This document shows positions 41,348 to 49,314 of a stretch of DNA of 62,297 nt, piece by piece. The translations under genes and the position numbers were made by a program. The notes below the pieces were generated by a model. It saw only the letters and a list, made by a program, of their open reading frames with translations. It did not search any database and had not been told where the DNA came from. Within the stretch, counting starts at the first letter, position 1. Every line of letters starts with the position of its first letter. The stretch covers positions 1-62,297 of the IMG/VR virus record IMGVR_UViG_3300050821_003696; one strand, 5' to 3'. Source of the DNA: a virus.

Positions 41348-41749
41348 CTACGCCGCCATCGGGGGAGTGGCGCCGGGCTGCGGCGAGGGCGGGGCACCAC
41401 CGGGAGCTCCGCGTTGCTGCATCTGGGCCATCAGCGCCGAGTTCTGCGTATTCTGCAGCGCCATGTCCTGAATTTCGTTGCGCTTGCCGGCCGGGGAGGC
41501 CGATCCGGGCGGGACGTGCTTGCCGAGCATGGTGATGCACTTGGCCACTGCCTGTCCCGCCTCGGAAGTCGCGCCGACCATCGCGAGGACGGACGGCAAT
41601 TCACCGACAAGGAGCGCCAGCTTTTGCATACCCTTCATTTCCTGGCCACGGTTCTGCGTCGGCTGTGTGGCCGGCGAGGTCCCCATGGGCGGCGCTTGGC
41701 CACCAGGAGGTGCAGGAGAGGCGGGAGCTGGTGATCCCAATTCGGGCAT
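41348..41749 (-). CDS. Pro/Gln-rich late protein, 133 aa
   Basis: Pro/Ala/Gly/Gln-rich ends flank a helical centre (MQKLALLVGELPSVLAMVG to AVAKCITMLGKHV, about 41-80). Proteins of this composition lie next to portal and scaffold genes in several podovirus-like genomes and may be minor head proteins. It ends in TAG directly after three codons ATG GCG GCG. Confidence 0.55.
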   Translation of the reverse strand: MPELGSPAPASPAPPGGQAPPMGTSPATQPTQNRGQEMKGMQKLALLVGELPSVLAMVGATSEAGQAVAKCITMLGKHVPPGSASPAGKRNEIQDMALQNTQNSALMAQMQQRGAPGGAPPSPQPGATPPMAA

Positions 41750-41791
41750 TTACTTGCGGCCCTTGCGGCCCTTGCGCTTGTACGCGGTCAT
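41750..41791 (-). CDS. 13-residue basic peptide ORF
   Basis: ATG with AGGAGAGG ten bases upstream opens the peptide MTAYKRKGRKGRK, whose TAA abuts the next ATG (TAAATG). Eight of 13 residues are Lys or Arg. Good initiation signals for so short a frame suggest a leader peptide that couples translation to the following gene, or a DNA/RNA-neutralising minor peptide. Confidence 0.4.
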   Translation of the reverse strand: MTAYKRKGRKGRK

Positions 41792-41908
41792 CTGGCGCCT
41801 CTCCTGTTTGAGGGTTGATGGAACAGATGCACGTTGCCACGCAACCCGCTGTCGCAATACGCCATTTTTTTGCTTTTTCATTCCGTTTGGTCTATTTGTG
41901 ATTCGCCG

Positions 41909-42145
41909 ATGGGAAATACGGGATTACCGATGGCCGAATCCAAGATGCGTGAACCTCCCTCACCGTGCGAATATTTGCCGCTGAAGGACGTTGCCAGAAT
42001 CCTGGGGGTCGGACCCGCCTGGGTCTATGGCCGGCTCGGAACCACCGAACTTCCCCCGCACGTTCGTCTCGGAAAACTCATCAAATTCCCCAAGGAACAG
42101 TTCCTCCGCTGGAGGAAACAAATAGGAGATTCACACAATGTTTAG
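41909..42145 (+). CDS. Excisionase-type HTH_17 protein, 78 aa
   Basis: CEYLPLKDVARILGVGPAWVYGRL followed by PPHVRLGKLIKFPKEQFLRW is the MerR/excisionase-like winged HTH used by phage Xis and small regulators. ATG 41909 or ATG 41930 may be the start; neither has a strong ribosome binding site. It lies on the plus strand, against the surrounding late operon, and ends in TAG eight bases inside the next gene. Confidence 0.7.
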   Translation: MGNTGLPMAESKMREPPSPCEYLPLKDVARILGVGPAWVYGRLGTTELPPHVRLGKLIKFPKEQFLRWRKQIGDSHNV

Positions 42146-42512
42146 CCTCGCCATCAATTTCGGAGCCAGCGGCATTGCCTGGTCGTTTTTGTTCGACACG
42201 AAAGACCGGCTCAATGCGGTCATTTCCGAGTTGACCCGACCGGCCGCCATGCACTCTGACAGCATCGGCCGCATCGTCGTCACCGATGACCACGGCACCA
42301 CGGCGTCCATCAAGTCGGACCAGATCAATGGCTGGATCACGGAGGACATGGACGCTACCAAGAAGGCGGCCGTCATCCGATCCATGCACCAAGCGCACAT
42401 CCAGGCGGAATTTCAGGTCCAGGCCCAATCCGACCGGACGCTCGATGTCATGCGCGGCGGAGGCGGAACGGGGATCATCCAGCCGTTCCCGCGGCAGGGG
42501 CGGGCGTCGTAA
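42138..42512 (+). CDS. Hypothetical protein, 124 aa
   Basis: Overlaps the HTH gene by eight bases, with ATAGGAGA upstream of ATG. The first half is strand-rich (GRIVVTDDHGTTASIKSDQI), the second helical, and the Gly-rich end reads MRGGGGTGI. It ends three bases from the convergent tRNA cluster. Probably regulated together with the HTH protein. Function unknown. Confidence 0.6.
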   Translation: MFSLAINFGASGIAWSFLFDTKDRLNAVISELTRPAAMHSDSIGRIVVTDDHGTTASIKSDQINGWITEDMDATKKAAVIRSMHQAHIQAEFQVQAQSDRTLDVMRGGGGTGIIQPFPRQGRAS

Positions 42513-42514
42513 GC

Positions 42515-42593
42515 TGGCTCTCCCGCTTGGAATTGCACCAAGGACCTCCCCGACCTTGCGGCCGAGGTGCTCTGCTAACTGAGCTACGGGAGA
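42515..42593 (-). tRNA. Atypical tRNA with expanded anticodon loop, anticodon not assignable
   Basis: TCTCCCG pairs perfectly with CGGGAGA; D-stem GCTC/GAGC, T-stem CTTGG/CCAAG, discriminator G and an encoded CCA are all present. The anticodon stem CCTCG/CGGGG closes a 10-base loop GCCGCAAGGT, in which CC and GG can pair around GCAA, so no normal seven-base loop can form. The D-loop lacks GG and the T-loop is TGCAATT. It may be a decayed tRNA or one with a non-decoding role. It lies two bases after the CUA tRNA upstream. Confidence 0.7.
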
Positions 42594-42595
42594 AT

Positions 42596-42669
42596 TGGTG
42601 GCTGGGGTGGGGATTGCACCCACATCTTCCCGCTTTAGAGGCGGAACGCTCTGCTTGAGCTACCCACCC
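42596..42669 (-). tRNA. tRNA-Sup (anticodon CUA), second copy, unusual D and T loops
   Basis: Anticodon stem TCCGC/GCGGG closes loop CTCTAAA with anticodon CTA at positions 34-36, reading UAG. T-stem GTGGG/CCCAC with loop TGCAATC, discriminator A, encoded CCA. The acceptor GGGTGGG/CCCAGCC has one G-G mismatch. The D-loop is only AAGCA, without the GG that normally contacts the T-loop, and T-loop position 55 is G. Both changes are shared in kind with the neighbouring tRNA at 42515. Charging amino acid unknown. Confidence 0.75.
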
Positions 42670-42673
42670 CGGA

Positions 42674-43021
42674 TTATTTCATCAGCGAAAACCTCCCGGC
42701 AATAGGGATCGCATCGCCCTTTGTGACTGGACCTATCCCCAATGCGGTGGGGGTGCCGTCGTCCTCCACCACAAGCGCGCACGGCAATCCACGATCCTGC
42801 GCAGCAGCATAGGCGGCGCGCATCGCGGCTTCGTTTTTGACGGATAGAGTGATCTTGGTGCCACCACCATCAGCGCGGTAGGCTGCGCATAGATTGGGCG
42901 GGGCTGAGAGGAAGGAATCGAGGAAAGCGTGGCCGGCTTGAGATGCGGCTTTGCCCGCGGTCATCGAAAGATCGGACCGGACGAGGGCATAGAGGACGGG
43001 AAAATCAATCTACGCGGTCAT
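42674..43021 (-). CDS. pth2: Peptidyl-tRNA hydrolase 2 (PTH2) with in-frame amber at codon 4
   Basis: PTH2 releases peptides from peptidyl-tRNA. The family core is clear: LYALVRSDLSMTAGKAASQA then GHAF, a KITLSV strand, GLPCALVVEDDG and TALGIGP. The family's first strand (ALVRSDL) lies upstream of the first ATG inside the open frame (42964). The only well-placed start is ATG 43021, giving M-T-A, then TAG (43012-43010), then the conserved part: 115 codons. AGGAG seven bases upstream lies inside the acceptor strand of the CUA tRNA, which ends two bases before this ATG. Expression seems to need amber suppression. Confidence 0.75.
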
Positions 43022-43023
43022 TT

Positions 43024-43100
43024 TGGCGCTCCTGGTGGGGATCGAACCCACGACCCCTGCATTTAGAGTGCAGTGCTCTTACCATCTGAGCTACAGAAGC
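43024..43100 (-). tRNA. tRNA-Sup (anticodon CUA), canonical amber suppressor
   Basis: Complete class I cloverleaf: acceptor GCTTCTG/CAGGAGC, D-stem GCTC/GAGC with loop AGATGGTAA, anticodon stem CTGCA/TGCAG with loop CTCTAAA (anticodon CTA), T-stem GTGGG/CCCAC with loop TTCGATC, discriminator G, encoded CCA. It begins nine bases after the portal stop, so it can be cut from the late transcript. G73 and U35 would suit glutaminyl-tRNA synthetase, but the amino acid is not proven. Its 3' end overlaps the Shine-Dalgarno of the PTH2 gene. Confidence 0.93.
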
Positions 43101-43109
43101 GCAATAGAG

Positions 43110-44816
43110 TTAGTGTTTGCCCTTGGCGAGCACCTTCTCGTAAGCCTCTGGGAAATTCTTCTTCAAATCCTCCAGCATGGCCGCTTCCTTGGCCTGCTTC
43201 TCGGTCAATTCGGCGTGGAGCAGGGCCTTTTGCGGGAACGGCAGGAGGTCGATGATCGAGTGACCGCCAACCACGCCCAGTTTGGCGCCTTCCGCGACGA
43301 GCTGACGGTGATCGTCGGCAAAGATCGGGCTGGACGAGTGGCTGTCCACCGATATGCGCCGATCCTCGGGAATGTCGCCCAGAAGGAAGCTGCTTTCCTC
43401 GGCTTTCTTGATGTCGGACCCGTCAAACCAGTAGGTTTTTCCGTCCTTCGCCTCTTTCAGCGCGAAAGTCAGGTCGGCGGCGGTCGCGCACTGTCGCTCG
43501 ACCAGCAATGAGCGGTCTCGGAGCGTCGGGGAACCGGTCTTTAGCAACGTATCGGCGTGAACGCCGGCCCGAACGCCCGGCTCGCCGCGGCCCTGCATGA
43601 TCTCCGGAAACCCGGACTGCATGTTGATGCTCTCGACCAGATACTTCATGACCGGGAGAACGTCCACCCATGCCGGGGTGATGTCGTTGACGGTCGCGCC
43701 GGCCGGCATGTTGAAAAATCCGGCACCGCGGGCCTGGTCGTAGAGTTCATCGCCCAATCCGTCATACCCGGAGAAGCCGAGCAGCTTGTCGATCTGCAGA
43801 CCGAGCATCCGCTTCATGTCGTCGGCGGTGGTGGCCAGCAATCCTTGCGCCTCCACCACGTCGGAAATCTCGCTTTTCCCCCAGAAATACCCGGAAACCT
43901 CGTTCATCTGGATCAGCGTGTACGGATGAAGATTGCTGTCCTTGATGAGCAGGTTCGACCGGTTGTAGATCGGGGAAACGAGGATGTCGGGCTCGATAAT
44001 CTGGATCGTGCAGTAGTCCTTTTCTCCCTGCACCCAGAGTTCGTGCATCCGGACCGTGTTGGCGCCGATCTGAGGCTCCAGGATCGGATAATTTGCGTCA
44101 CTGGTGAGCGACACGATACCGCCCGGCATGGCCGCGCTTTGCTGTCCGCTGGTATTGAGCGTGGACGTGGACAGGACTTGATGGAAAAAGCTGTTCGGCG
44201 TGTCGCCGATCAGGCCGCGCATGGAGTGGGTTTCGACGCGCTTGTAGAGTTTTTCGGACTCGGGAAGCATGTAGATGCGTCGCCACACCTCCGGCATGGT
44301 CATCAGCGTGGTTTCGCACATGATGGCCTGCTTGCCGAGTTCGTTTTCGTCCTCTCGGTAGACCCCGAATTGCCACGGCATGACGAGACGCTTGTGGTAG
44401 ACGGGAGTTTTATTCTCGCCTTCCTCCTGGACCCATTGCTTCAAGATGCACGCACCATACTTGCCGGCCTCGTAGACGCCGCGAGCGAACGTCATGTCGG
44501 TATTCGACCGCTCCCAATGGCGGGACAGGAGTCGGGCGCCGACCTTGGCGTATTCAAGGATGTTCTTCGGGTAGATGTTCTCGTAGTCGATGGTGAATTG
44601 GAGTTCGGTCGGGCTGAAAAGGTGCGAGGCGAACCGATCCAAGAGGAAAGGCAGAAGATTCAGCAATGCCTTGGGGCCGGTGTTTCGTCCGGTTTCCACG
44701 ATCTGGTTGATGGAGCGGCAGTAGGCGGTGCGGCTGGCCTGGCTCTGCCGGCATTCCTCAATCCAATCAAGAGACTGTCGGGTTAGCTTCTTGTTGTCGC
44801 CCGGAATGTCCAGCAC
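43110..44816 (-). CDS. Portal protein, 568 aa
   Basis: Size, place after the terminase and features such as the wing/stem region LLNLLPFLLDRFASHLFSPT, then YVEAGKYGACILKQW-like and VVEAQGLLATTADDMKRMLG helices identify the podovirus-type portal. The C-terminal helix is charged and Lys-rich. GTG start; the preceding gene ends TAG-GCC-GTG in the same frame, so readthrough would add that protein to the portal N-terminus. The stop TAA is nine bases before the suppressor tRNA. Confidence 0.8.
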   Translation of the reverse strand: MLDIPGDNKKLTRQSLDWIEECRQSQASRTAYCRSINQIVETGRNTGPKALLNLLPFLLDRFASHLFSPTELQFTIDYENIYPKNILEYAKVGARLLSRHWERSNTDMTFARGVYEAGKYGACILKQWVQEEGENKTPVYHKRLVMPWQFGVYREDENELGKQAIMCETTLMTMPEVWRRIYMLPESEKLYKRVETHSMRGLIGDTPNSFFHQVLSTSTLNTSGQQSAAMPGGIVSLTSDANYPILEPQIGANTVRMHELWVQGEKDYCTIQIIEPDILVSPIYNRSNLLIKDSNLHPYTLIQMNEVSGYFWGKSEISDVVEAQGLLATTADDMKRMLGLQIDKLLGFSGYDGLGDELYDQARGAGFFNMPAGATVNDITPAWVDVLPVMKYLVESINMQSGFPEIMQGRGEPGVRAGVHADTLLKTGSPTLRDRSLLVERQCATAADLTFALKEAKDGKTYWFDGSDIKKAEESSFLLGDIPEDRRISVDSHSSSPIFADDHRQLVAEGAKLGVVGGHSIIDLLPFPQKALLHAELTEKQAKEAAMLEDLKKNFPEAYEKVLAKGKH

Positions 44817-44819
44817 GGC

Positions 44820-45383
44820 CTAGACCCGCTTTCGGTACAGCGGATTTTGCACCTCCAGGGACGGCATATCGGAGGCGACCGCGCCAACGTGCCGTGGGTC
44901 AATCCGCTCTCTGTGGGTGGACCGTATCATTTGCTGGAGGCGGGCGCCAGCGTTCGGCTCCGGACCCTCCATGGTGCCGGCGGAGAGCGCCGCGCCATTG
45001 GCGCCGTTGAACCCGACCGGCAATCCCTGCCGCTGCATCTGCTCCATGCGCTGGCTGACCGGGTTGGGCGGCAGCGGCACCACCGAATTCTCGCCCACCC
45101 TGGCGTCATCCCGCATGTTGGTGATTTTCAGGGTCTCGGCGCCTTCCACGCCCATTTCCTTCGCCACCTGCATCCGATGGATCGAACCTTCCTCCATGGC
45201 CCGGTAAATGCCGTCCGTCGCAGCGCGGCACTTGGAGATGGACGGCATTACGATCTCATCATCCGGCCGATCGCTCGCCACTGCGTAGCCGCATCCGAGC
45301 GGACAGACCTTCGGCAGACCCACAATCGGATCGACCGGAAACTTGCCGCCGCACTCCGGGCAGACAGCGCGAAACTTGGCCAT
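44820..45383 (-). CDS. Zinc-ribbon head protein between terminase and portal, 187 aa
   Basis: CPECGG near residue 8 and CPLGCGY near 27 make an N-terminal zinc ribbon. A helical middle and a Pro/Gln-rich tail follow. The start overlaps the terminase stop (TAATG). Ends in TAG in the same frame as the portal start three bases on. Likely a minor head or packaging-accessory protein; family not recognised. Confidence 0.6.
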   Translation of the reverse strand: MAKFRAVCPECGGKFPVDPIVGLPKVCPLGCGYAVASDRPDDEIVMPSISKCRAATDGIYRAMEEGSIHRMQVAKEMGVEGAETLKITNMRDDARVGENSVVPLPPNPVSQRMEQMQRQGLPVGFNGANGAALSAGTMEGPEPNAGARLQQMIRSTHRERIDPRHVGAVASDMPSLEVQNPLYRKRV

Positions 45384-47302
45384 TACCGACTTCTCCATGA
45401 CTGCCGCCGCATCAACGCCGCCGCTTGGTTGCGAGACTGACGCTTCTGAGCGAAGAACGAATCAAGGTGGTTTTTGCTGTATAGCGCCGCCTGATCGACA
45501 ATGGACATGCTTTTTCGGGCCGCCTCGGCTTCCCGCGTGCGCTTATTGACGGACATGCCGCGCCGAACCCGCTCCTCCCAACACCGAACGCCAAGCGCCC
45601 CTGAGATAACCCGATCATCCTTGCGGCGACCTCTGGTCTCGATGTTGTCTCCCTCCCGAGTGACGGACCGCATTTCCTCCAGCATTTCCATCGACCGTAT
45701 TCGGTACATGCCGTTCGACACGAAATCCCTCATCCTCTCCATCAGACGGACCTTGCCGGACGGTCCGGCGCCGGCATTGGTTTTCCACATCCATGCACGA
45801 CCAGCCGTCATCGAATCGGGTCTGCTGTAGACATAGGACCTAACGTTAGCCATGACTGACCGCAATCCTGCTGCCTCGACTTCCTTTTGTTGATATCCGG
45901 ACGGCAAGTGAGTTTTCAAATACGTTATTTCGTCCCACACGGCCGCACCCGGTCCGTTCAACTCAATGATCAGATATACCTCGTTCGAGTTTCCAGCGTA
46001 CCAACCGGCGAGAGCGAGAATGACCCAGGCAAATTGACGGGTCGAAATCAGCGGCCATGCGTATTCAGCAACCTGGTCGATGCCATCTGCGTAGCAGCGC
46101 GACACCTGAATGGCCGATCGGTCGTTGGTCTCGCTGGTCCCGAATGCCGGGTCAGCGGACACCACATACACCGCGTCTCGATGCTCCGGTTCCTCCCACA
46201 CGCGCAACTCGGTCAACCGCGTGTTCGGCGCGGCGTAAACCTTTGTGTCCACAAACTCCATGCCGCAGCCGAACATGTGGGCGGACTTAGGCTTGCAGAT
46301 GTTTTTGTTTGCCTGATCGGTCAGGGATTCCGACGCAAAGAATTGCGCACCTGTGACCTGCCACATGTCCATTTCGGTGGTCGGCTGTTCCTGCAGTCGA
46401 AGAACGCCGCCATCGTACTCTGCCGGGGTGTCTCCATCGGCGGTGGCTGTCGGGTCGAGCTTCCTGCGATACCACGCGAGCTGCTCGTCGGTTATCTGCC
46501 AGCCGTATTGCTCGCGAACCTCCTTTATTTTCTCCATCTCCTTGTCGGTGGGAGGCTGCAATCCGTATCGCTCAAACTCCGGATGATTTACGGGTATCTT
46601 CTGATTGTCCTTGGCCCACCATCCTATGAAGATGGCGCGTTGGTGGGTTTCGTCTTTCTTCGCCTCTTGATAAATATCGTACCAAAGATTGTATCCTCGG
46701 GCGGTCGATTCCCAGAGATACAGCCGGTTCTCGAAGTCCTCGGCCAGGGCCGCCTTGAACGCCTCTATCTGCTCTCCGGCGGCCCAACTGCACAATTCCG
46801 AACAGTGGGCAAAATTTATCCCGCTCGACCGTCCAAGGGTTCCGGACCCCTTTCCTTCGCGCACGCCGGCCGCCGCAAAGTTGATGATCGTGCCGTTGCT
46901 GAGTTCGACAAGGGTGCGGTTCTGCCGCTTGATCTTCGGAAACCCGAGCTTTCTAGGAAGCCCCTCTATCATCCCCAGCAATTCGATCCGGGCTTCCTCT
47001 TTGTGACCGTCCGTATCGAACACCATGTAGCCGCGCAGACCGTCGTGCATCCCGGCCCAGAACGTCGTCAGGGCGCGCGAGAATGTGGACACGCCGAGCT
47101 GGCGGCTTTTCCCAATCTTGACATCGTGAATGTCGGCGGAAAGGGCGCGGCAAATGCCGTCCAGAAGCAGCCGCTGGGCGGTATAAATGTGCTCGCCAAG
47201 AACGATGGTTCCCAACTCTTTCGAGTTGATCGTTACGTGGTTGGCAAATTCTAGAAATGCCGAGCGAAATTCAACGACCTTGGCGGCGTTCCATCCTGAC
47301 AT
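45383..47302 (-). CDS. terL: Terminase large subunit, 639 aa
   Basis: DNA-packaging motor. The ATPase part contains a Walker-A-like KSRQLGVSTFSRALTTFWAG (about 58-78), a strand ending in NFAAAG (about 130), and HCSELCSW (about 160) as the Walker B/coupling area. The RNase H-like nuclease domain has VVSADPAFGTSETNDRSAI (first Asp) and YLIIELNGPGAAVWDEI. Upstream ribosome binding is weak (AGGTGA). No separate small terminase is clear; the 85-residue protein just upstream is the only candidate by position. Confidence 0.88.
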   Translation of the reverse strand: MSGWNAAKVVEFRSAFLEFANHVTINSKELGTIVLGEHIYTAQRLLLDGICRALSADIHDVKIGKSRQLGVSTFSRALTTFWAGMHDGLRGYMVFDTDGHKEEARIELLGMIEGLPRKLGFPKIKRQNRTLVELSNGTIINFAAAGVREGKGSGTLGRSSGINFAHCSELCSWAAGEQIEAFKAALAEDFENRLYLWESTARGYNLWYDIYQEAKKDETHQRAIFIGWWAKDNQKIPVNHPEFERYGLQPPTDKEMEKIKEVREQYGWQITDEQLAWYRRKLDPTATADGDTPAEYDGGVLRLQEQPTTEMDMWQVTGAQFFASESLTDQANKNICKPKSAHMFGCGMEFVDTKVYAAPNTRLTELRVWEEPEHRDAVYVVSADPAFGTSETNDRSAIQVSRCYADGIDQVAEYAWPLISTRQFAWVILALAGWYAGNSNEVYLIIELNGPGAAVWDEITYLKTHLPSGYQQKEVEAAGLRSVMANVRSYVYSRPDSMTAGRAWMWKTNAGAGPSGKVRLMERMRDFVSNGMYRIRSMEMLEEMRSVTREGDNIETRGRRKDDRVISGALGVRCWEERVRRGMSVNKRTREAEAARKSMSIVDQAALYSKNHLDSFFAQKRQSRNQAAALMRRQSWRSR

Positions 47303-47318
47303 GGATGGGATATATCAC

Positions 47319-47576
47319 CTATCGACCACGCCCGAAAGCCTGAGTGTTCCGGCTGGAATCGTTCAGTTTGGAAATCTCGATCTGGCATTTAGCCGACAGG
47401 GCGCCCCAGAACTGAGCCGCCGACTGACTGCTGTCCAGGATCAGCATCTCGACCGTATCCCCCCCCTCTGCCGGCGGGACGATAACGGCCGCCCCGGCGA
47501 ACACGGCGTCGGCGTTGTGGTCAAGTCGGGCGGCCATCCTGCGGAAAATGGTGGCCTGGGGGGTTTCGTCGGTCAT
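47319..47576 (-). CDS. Hypothetical protein upstream of terminase, 85 aa
   Basis: Compact alpha/beta protein with VEMLILDSSQSAAQFWGALS. It is ATGA-coupled to the epimerase gene upstream and lies 16 bases before the terminase, so by position it might be a small terminase subunit, though it lacks a visible HTH. It ends in TAG. Confidence 0.5.
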   Translation of the reverse strand: MTDETPQATIFRRMAARLDHNADAVFAGAAVIVPPAEGGDTVEMLILDSSQSAAQFWGALSAKCQIEISKLNDSSRNTQAFGRGR

Positions 47577-48652
47577 AGTATTTTTCCATCAAGTCGAATG
47601 TCGTTCAGCTTCTTTTCCCACGACATAAGCGAACGATAGTACTGCAAAGTGTGGCAGGTTTCGTCATCCTTCAGCGACCCGTCGCGGAGCATCTTGGCCA
47701 TGCGGGCAACCTCGTAATCAATACTTCTGCACCGATCTGACATATCCATGAGGGCCTGTTTTGTCGCCTTAATCAAACCCCTGTCTGTGGGCTTGATAAA
47801 TGAATCATTCCCTTTGGCTCCATTGAACTTCTCGAACGAGCACGAATAACTCCGCTTGTCCGGATCGTCCGGTATCTGCATCACCCGCGCCATCGGAAAC
47901 TCGGTGGCCACCTTCTTCGCCACCTCCGCAATCGTGTGGTTCGACGTGCCGACATTGAACGTCTCGCCGGCCGCGTTGTCTGATTCGACGGCCCAGACGA
48001 ACGCCCGAACCACGTCGTCAACGTGAATGAAAGGCCTGTGCTGCTCGCCGCCGCCCATCACGTAGATCACGCCGTCCTTGTGCGAGCGAAGGCACATAAC
48101 ATTAACTGCCAAATCGAACCGCATTCGCGGCGCCACCCCGAACACCGTAGCGTTGCGCAGGATGACAGGCTCGAATCCGTCTCCCGCGATCGACCGCAGA
48201 TGGTCCTCGACCTCGACCTTGGAGCGGGCGTACAGAGTGAGCGGGCGGCATTCGTCGGTCTCGGTGAGCATCGGACGGATGCCGGACCCGTACACGCTGG
48301 CCGACGAGCTGTACACGTACCTCTTGACCCCCGCGTTGCACGCCAAATTCGCCAGCCGCTTGCCGCCCTCGATGTTGATGCTGCGGGTGAGCTCTGGGTC
48401 GATGTCCGAGGTAAGGTCGTTCGAAAGCCCGGCAAGGTCGATCACGGCGTCATACGGAAGCGCCTCCCGCCCTATATCGAGGATGTCTGTGTTTCGTATG
48501 TCGTTTTTTTCGATCCCGAGTTTCGGGTGCGGGGCTGGATATTTACCGAAAAACCATCGGTCCAAAGCCACAACGTAATGGCCCCGACCAAGCAGGGCAG
48601 CAACGAGAGGTATCCCGATATAGCCTCCGGAGCCGGCGCATAAAATCTTCAT
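47573..48652 (-). CDS. NAD-dependent sugar-nucleotide epimerase/dehydratase, 359 aa
   Basis: Extended SDR enzyme. The N-terminal Rossmann motif is GSGGYIG (about 7-13); catalytic Tyr-Lys is in YARSKVE (about 147-153) after the Ser-rich YSSSASVYG. Substrate-loop phrases RPFIHVDDVVRAFV and FNVGTSNHTIAEVA are typical of GalE/RmlB-like enzymes. ATG 48652 is preferred to 48658 by spacing from AGGA. The first of several sugar genes between recombinase and packaging genes. Confidence 0.85.
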   Translation of the reverse strand: MKILCAGSGGYIGIPLVAALLGRGHYVVALDRWFFGKYPAPHPKLGIEKNDIRNTDILDIGREALPYDAVIDLAGLSNDLTSDIDPELTRSINIEGGKRLANLACNAGVKRYVYSSSASVYGSGIRPMLTETDECRPLTLYARSKVEVEDHLRSIAGDGFEPVILRNATVFGVAPRMRFDLAVNVMCLRSHKDGVIYVMGGGEQHRPFIHVDDVVRAFVWAVESDNAAGETFNVGTSNHTIAEVAKKVATEFPMARVMQIPDDPDKRSYSCSFEKFNGAKGNDSFIKPTDRGLIKATKQALMDMSDRCRSIDYEVARMAKMLRDGSLKDDETCHTLQYYRSLMSWEKKLNDIRLDGKIL

Positions 48653-48658
48653 AAACAT

Positions 48659-49179
48659 TTCCTTTCAGACCAAAATCCGCCTTCCGCAATGCCCGGCTAC
48701 CCTAGATGACATAGGGGCCATGCGGTGATGGGGCGATCGAGTAGCGCGAAATCCCCAGGCTGCCCTTTTTACCCCGTGTCCCATTCGGGCGCACGCGCCG
48801 TGGGCCAGTCGGCTGACCTCCGTCTATGTCCCCGTTCGGAGAGGGTACTATGTTGCCGTTTATTCCCTGGTTCTGGGAGTATGCGTCGATCCGCAAGTCC
48901 CGGCTCGGAAGAGTCCTCTGTTGAGGGGAAGAAGCCCCGCGCGTCATCCCTGCATAACCGGGCAGGCCCGAGGGGGTCCGGGACGCGGCTTGGCTCAATC
49001 GGCATAAATGCCGGGCTGGCGGGTTACGATGTTGACGCGACAAGCAATGACACGTATCTCTGCCGCGTACAGGTCCGAATTCCCGCCGTCCAAGCCAATT
49101 CGGATCGGCCCGGCCGGGGACACCATCCCCGAGCCGGGCAAGTTTTTGTAGAGCCGAGACGGTCATTCGTCAAGAGCCT
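48659..49179 (-). other. 521-bp stretch with only weak overlapping reading frames
   Basis: No frame is convincing. On the minus strand an open frame from about 49166 to 48702 (154 codons, TAG stop) has a plausible C-terminal half (QGINGNIVPSPNGDIDGG) but an odd N-terminus. A second frame from ATG 49128 to a TGA near 48997 gives a coding-like stretch (IRIGLDGGNSDLYAAEIRV). The pattern would fit one gene broken by a frameshift. No RNA gene is seen. Confidence 0.35.
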
Positions 49180-49314
49180 CTAATCACCGAACCACCCCAT
49201 GGTCCATGGCACGTAATGATCTCCGCCCTTCTTTCGATCTCCGCCGCCGCTGATGATTTGTCGGAATGCAAAACCAACAACCGCAAGAGCGAGCATAAAG
49301 ACTAAGAACCGCAT
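49180..49314 (-). CDS. Small single-span membrane protein, 44 aa
   Basis: AAGGAGAT six bases before ATG 49314 is one of the best ribosome binding sites in the region, lying inside the 3' end of the aminotransferase gene. The product has a hydrophobic N-terminal span (MRFLVFMLALAVVGFAF) and a basic, then Trp-containing tail. It ends in TAG. Function unknown. Confidence 0.6.
   Translation of the reverse strand: MRFLVFMLALAVVGFAFRQIISGGGDRKKGGDHYVPWTMGWFGD

Noticed and set aside
43557-44786. 409-codon plus-strand frame over the portal gene
   Set aside because: Antisense shadow of the portal; no start signal and no recognisable family.
45887-47254. 455-codon plus-strand frame over the terminase gene
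   Set aside because: Antisense shadow of the terminase, without start signals.
48725-49183. 152-codon plus-strand frame between sugar genes
   Set aside because: Runs against the operon, has no start signal and no coherent protein features.
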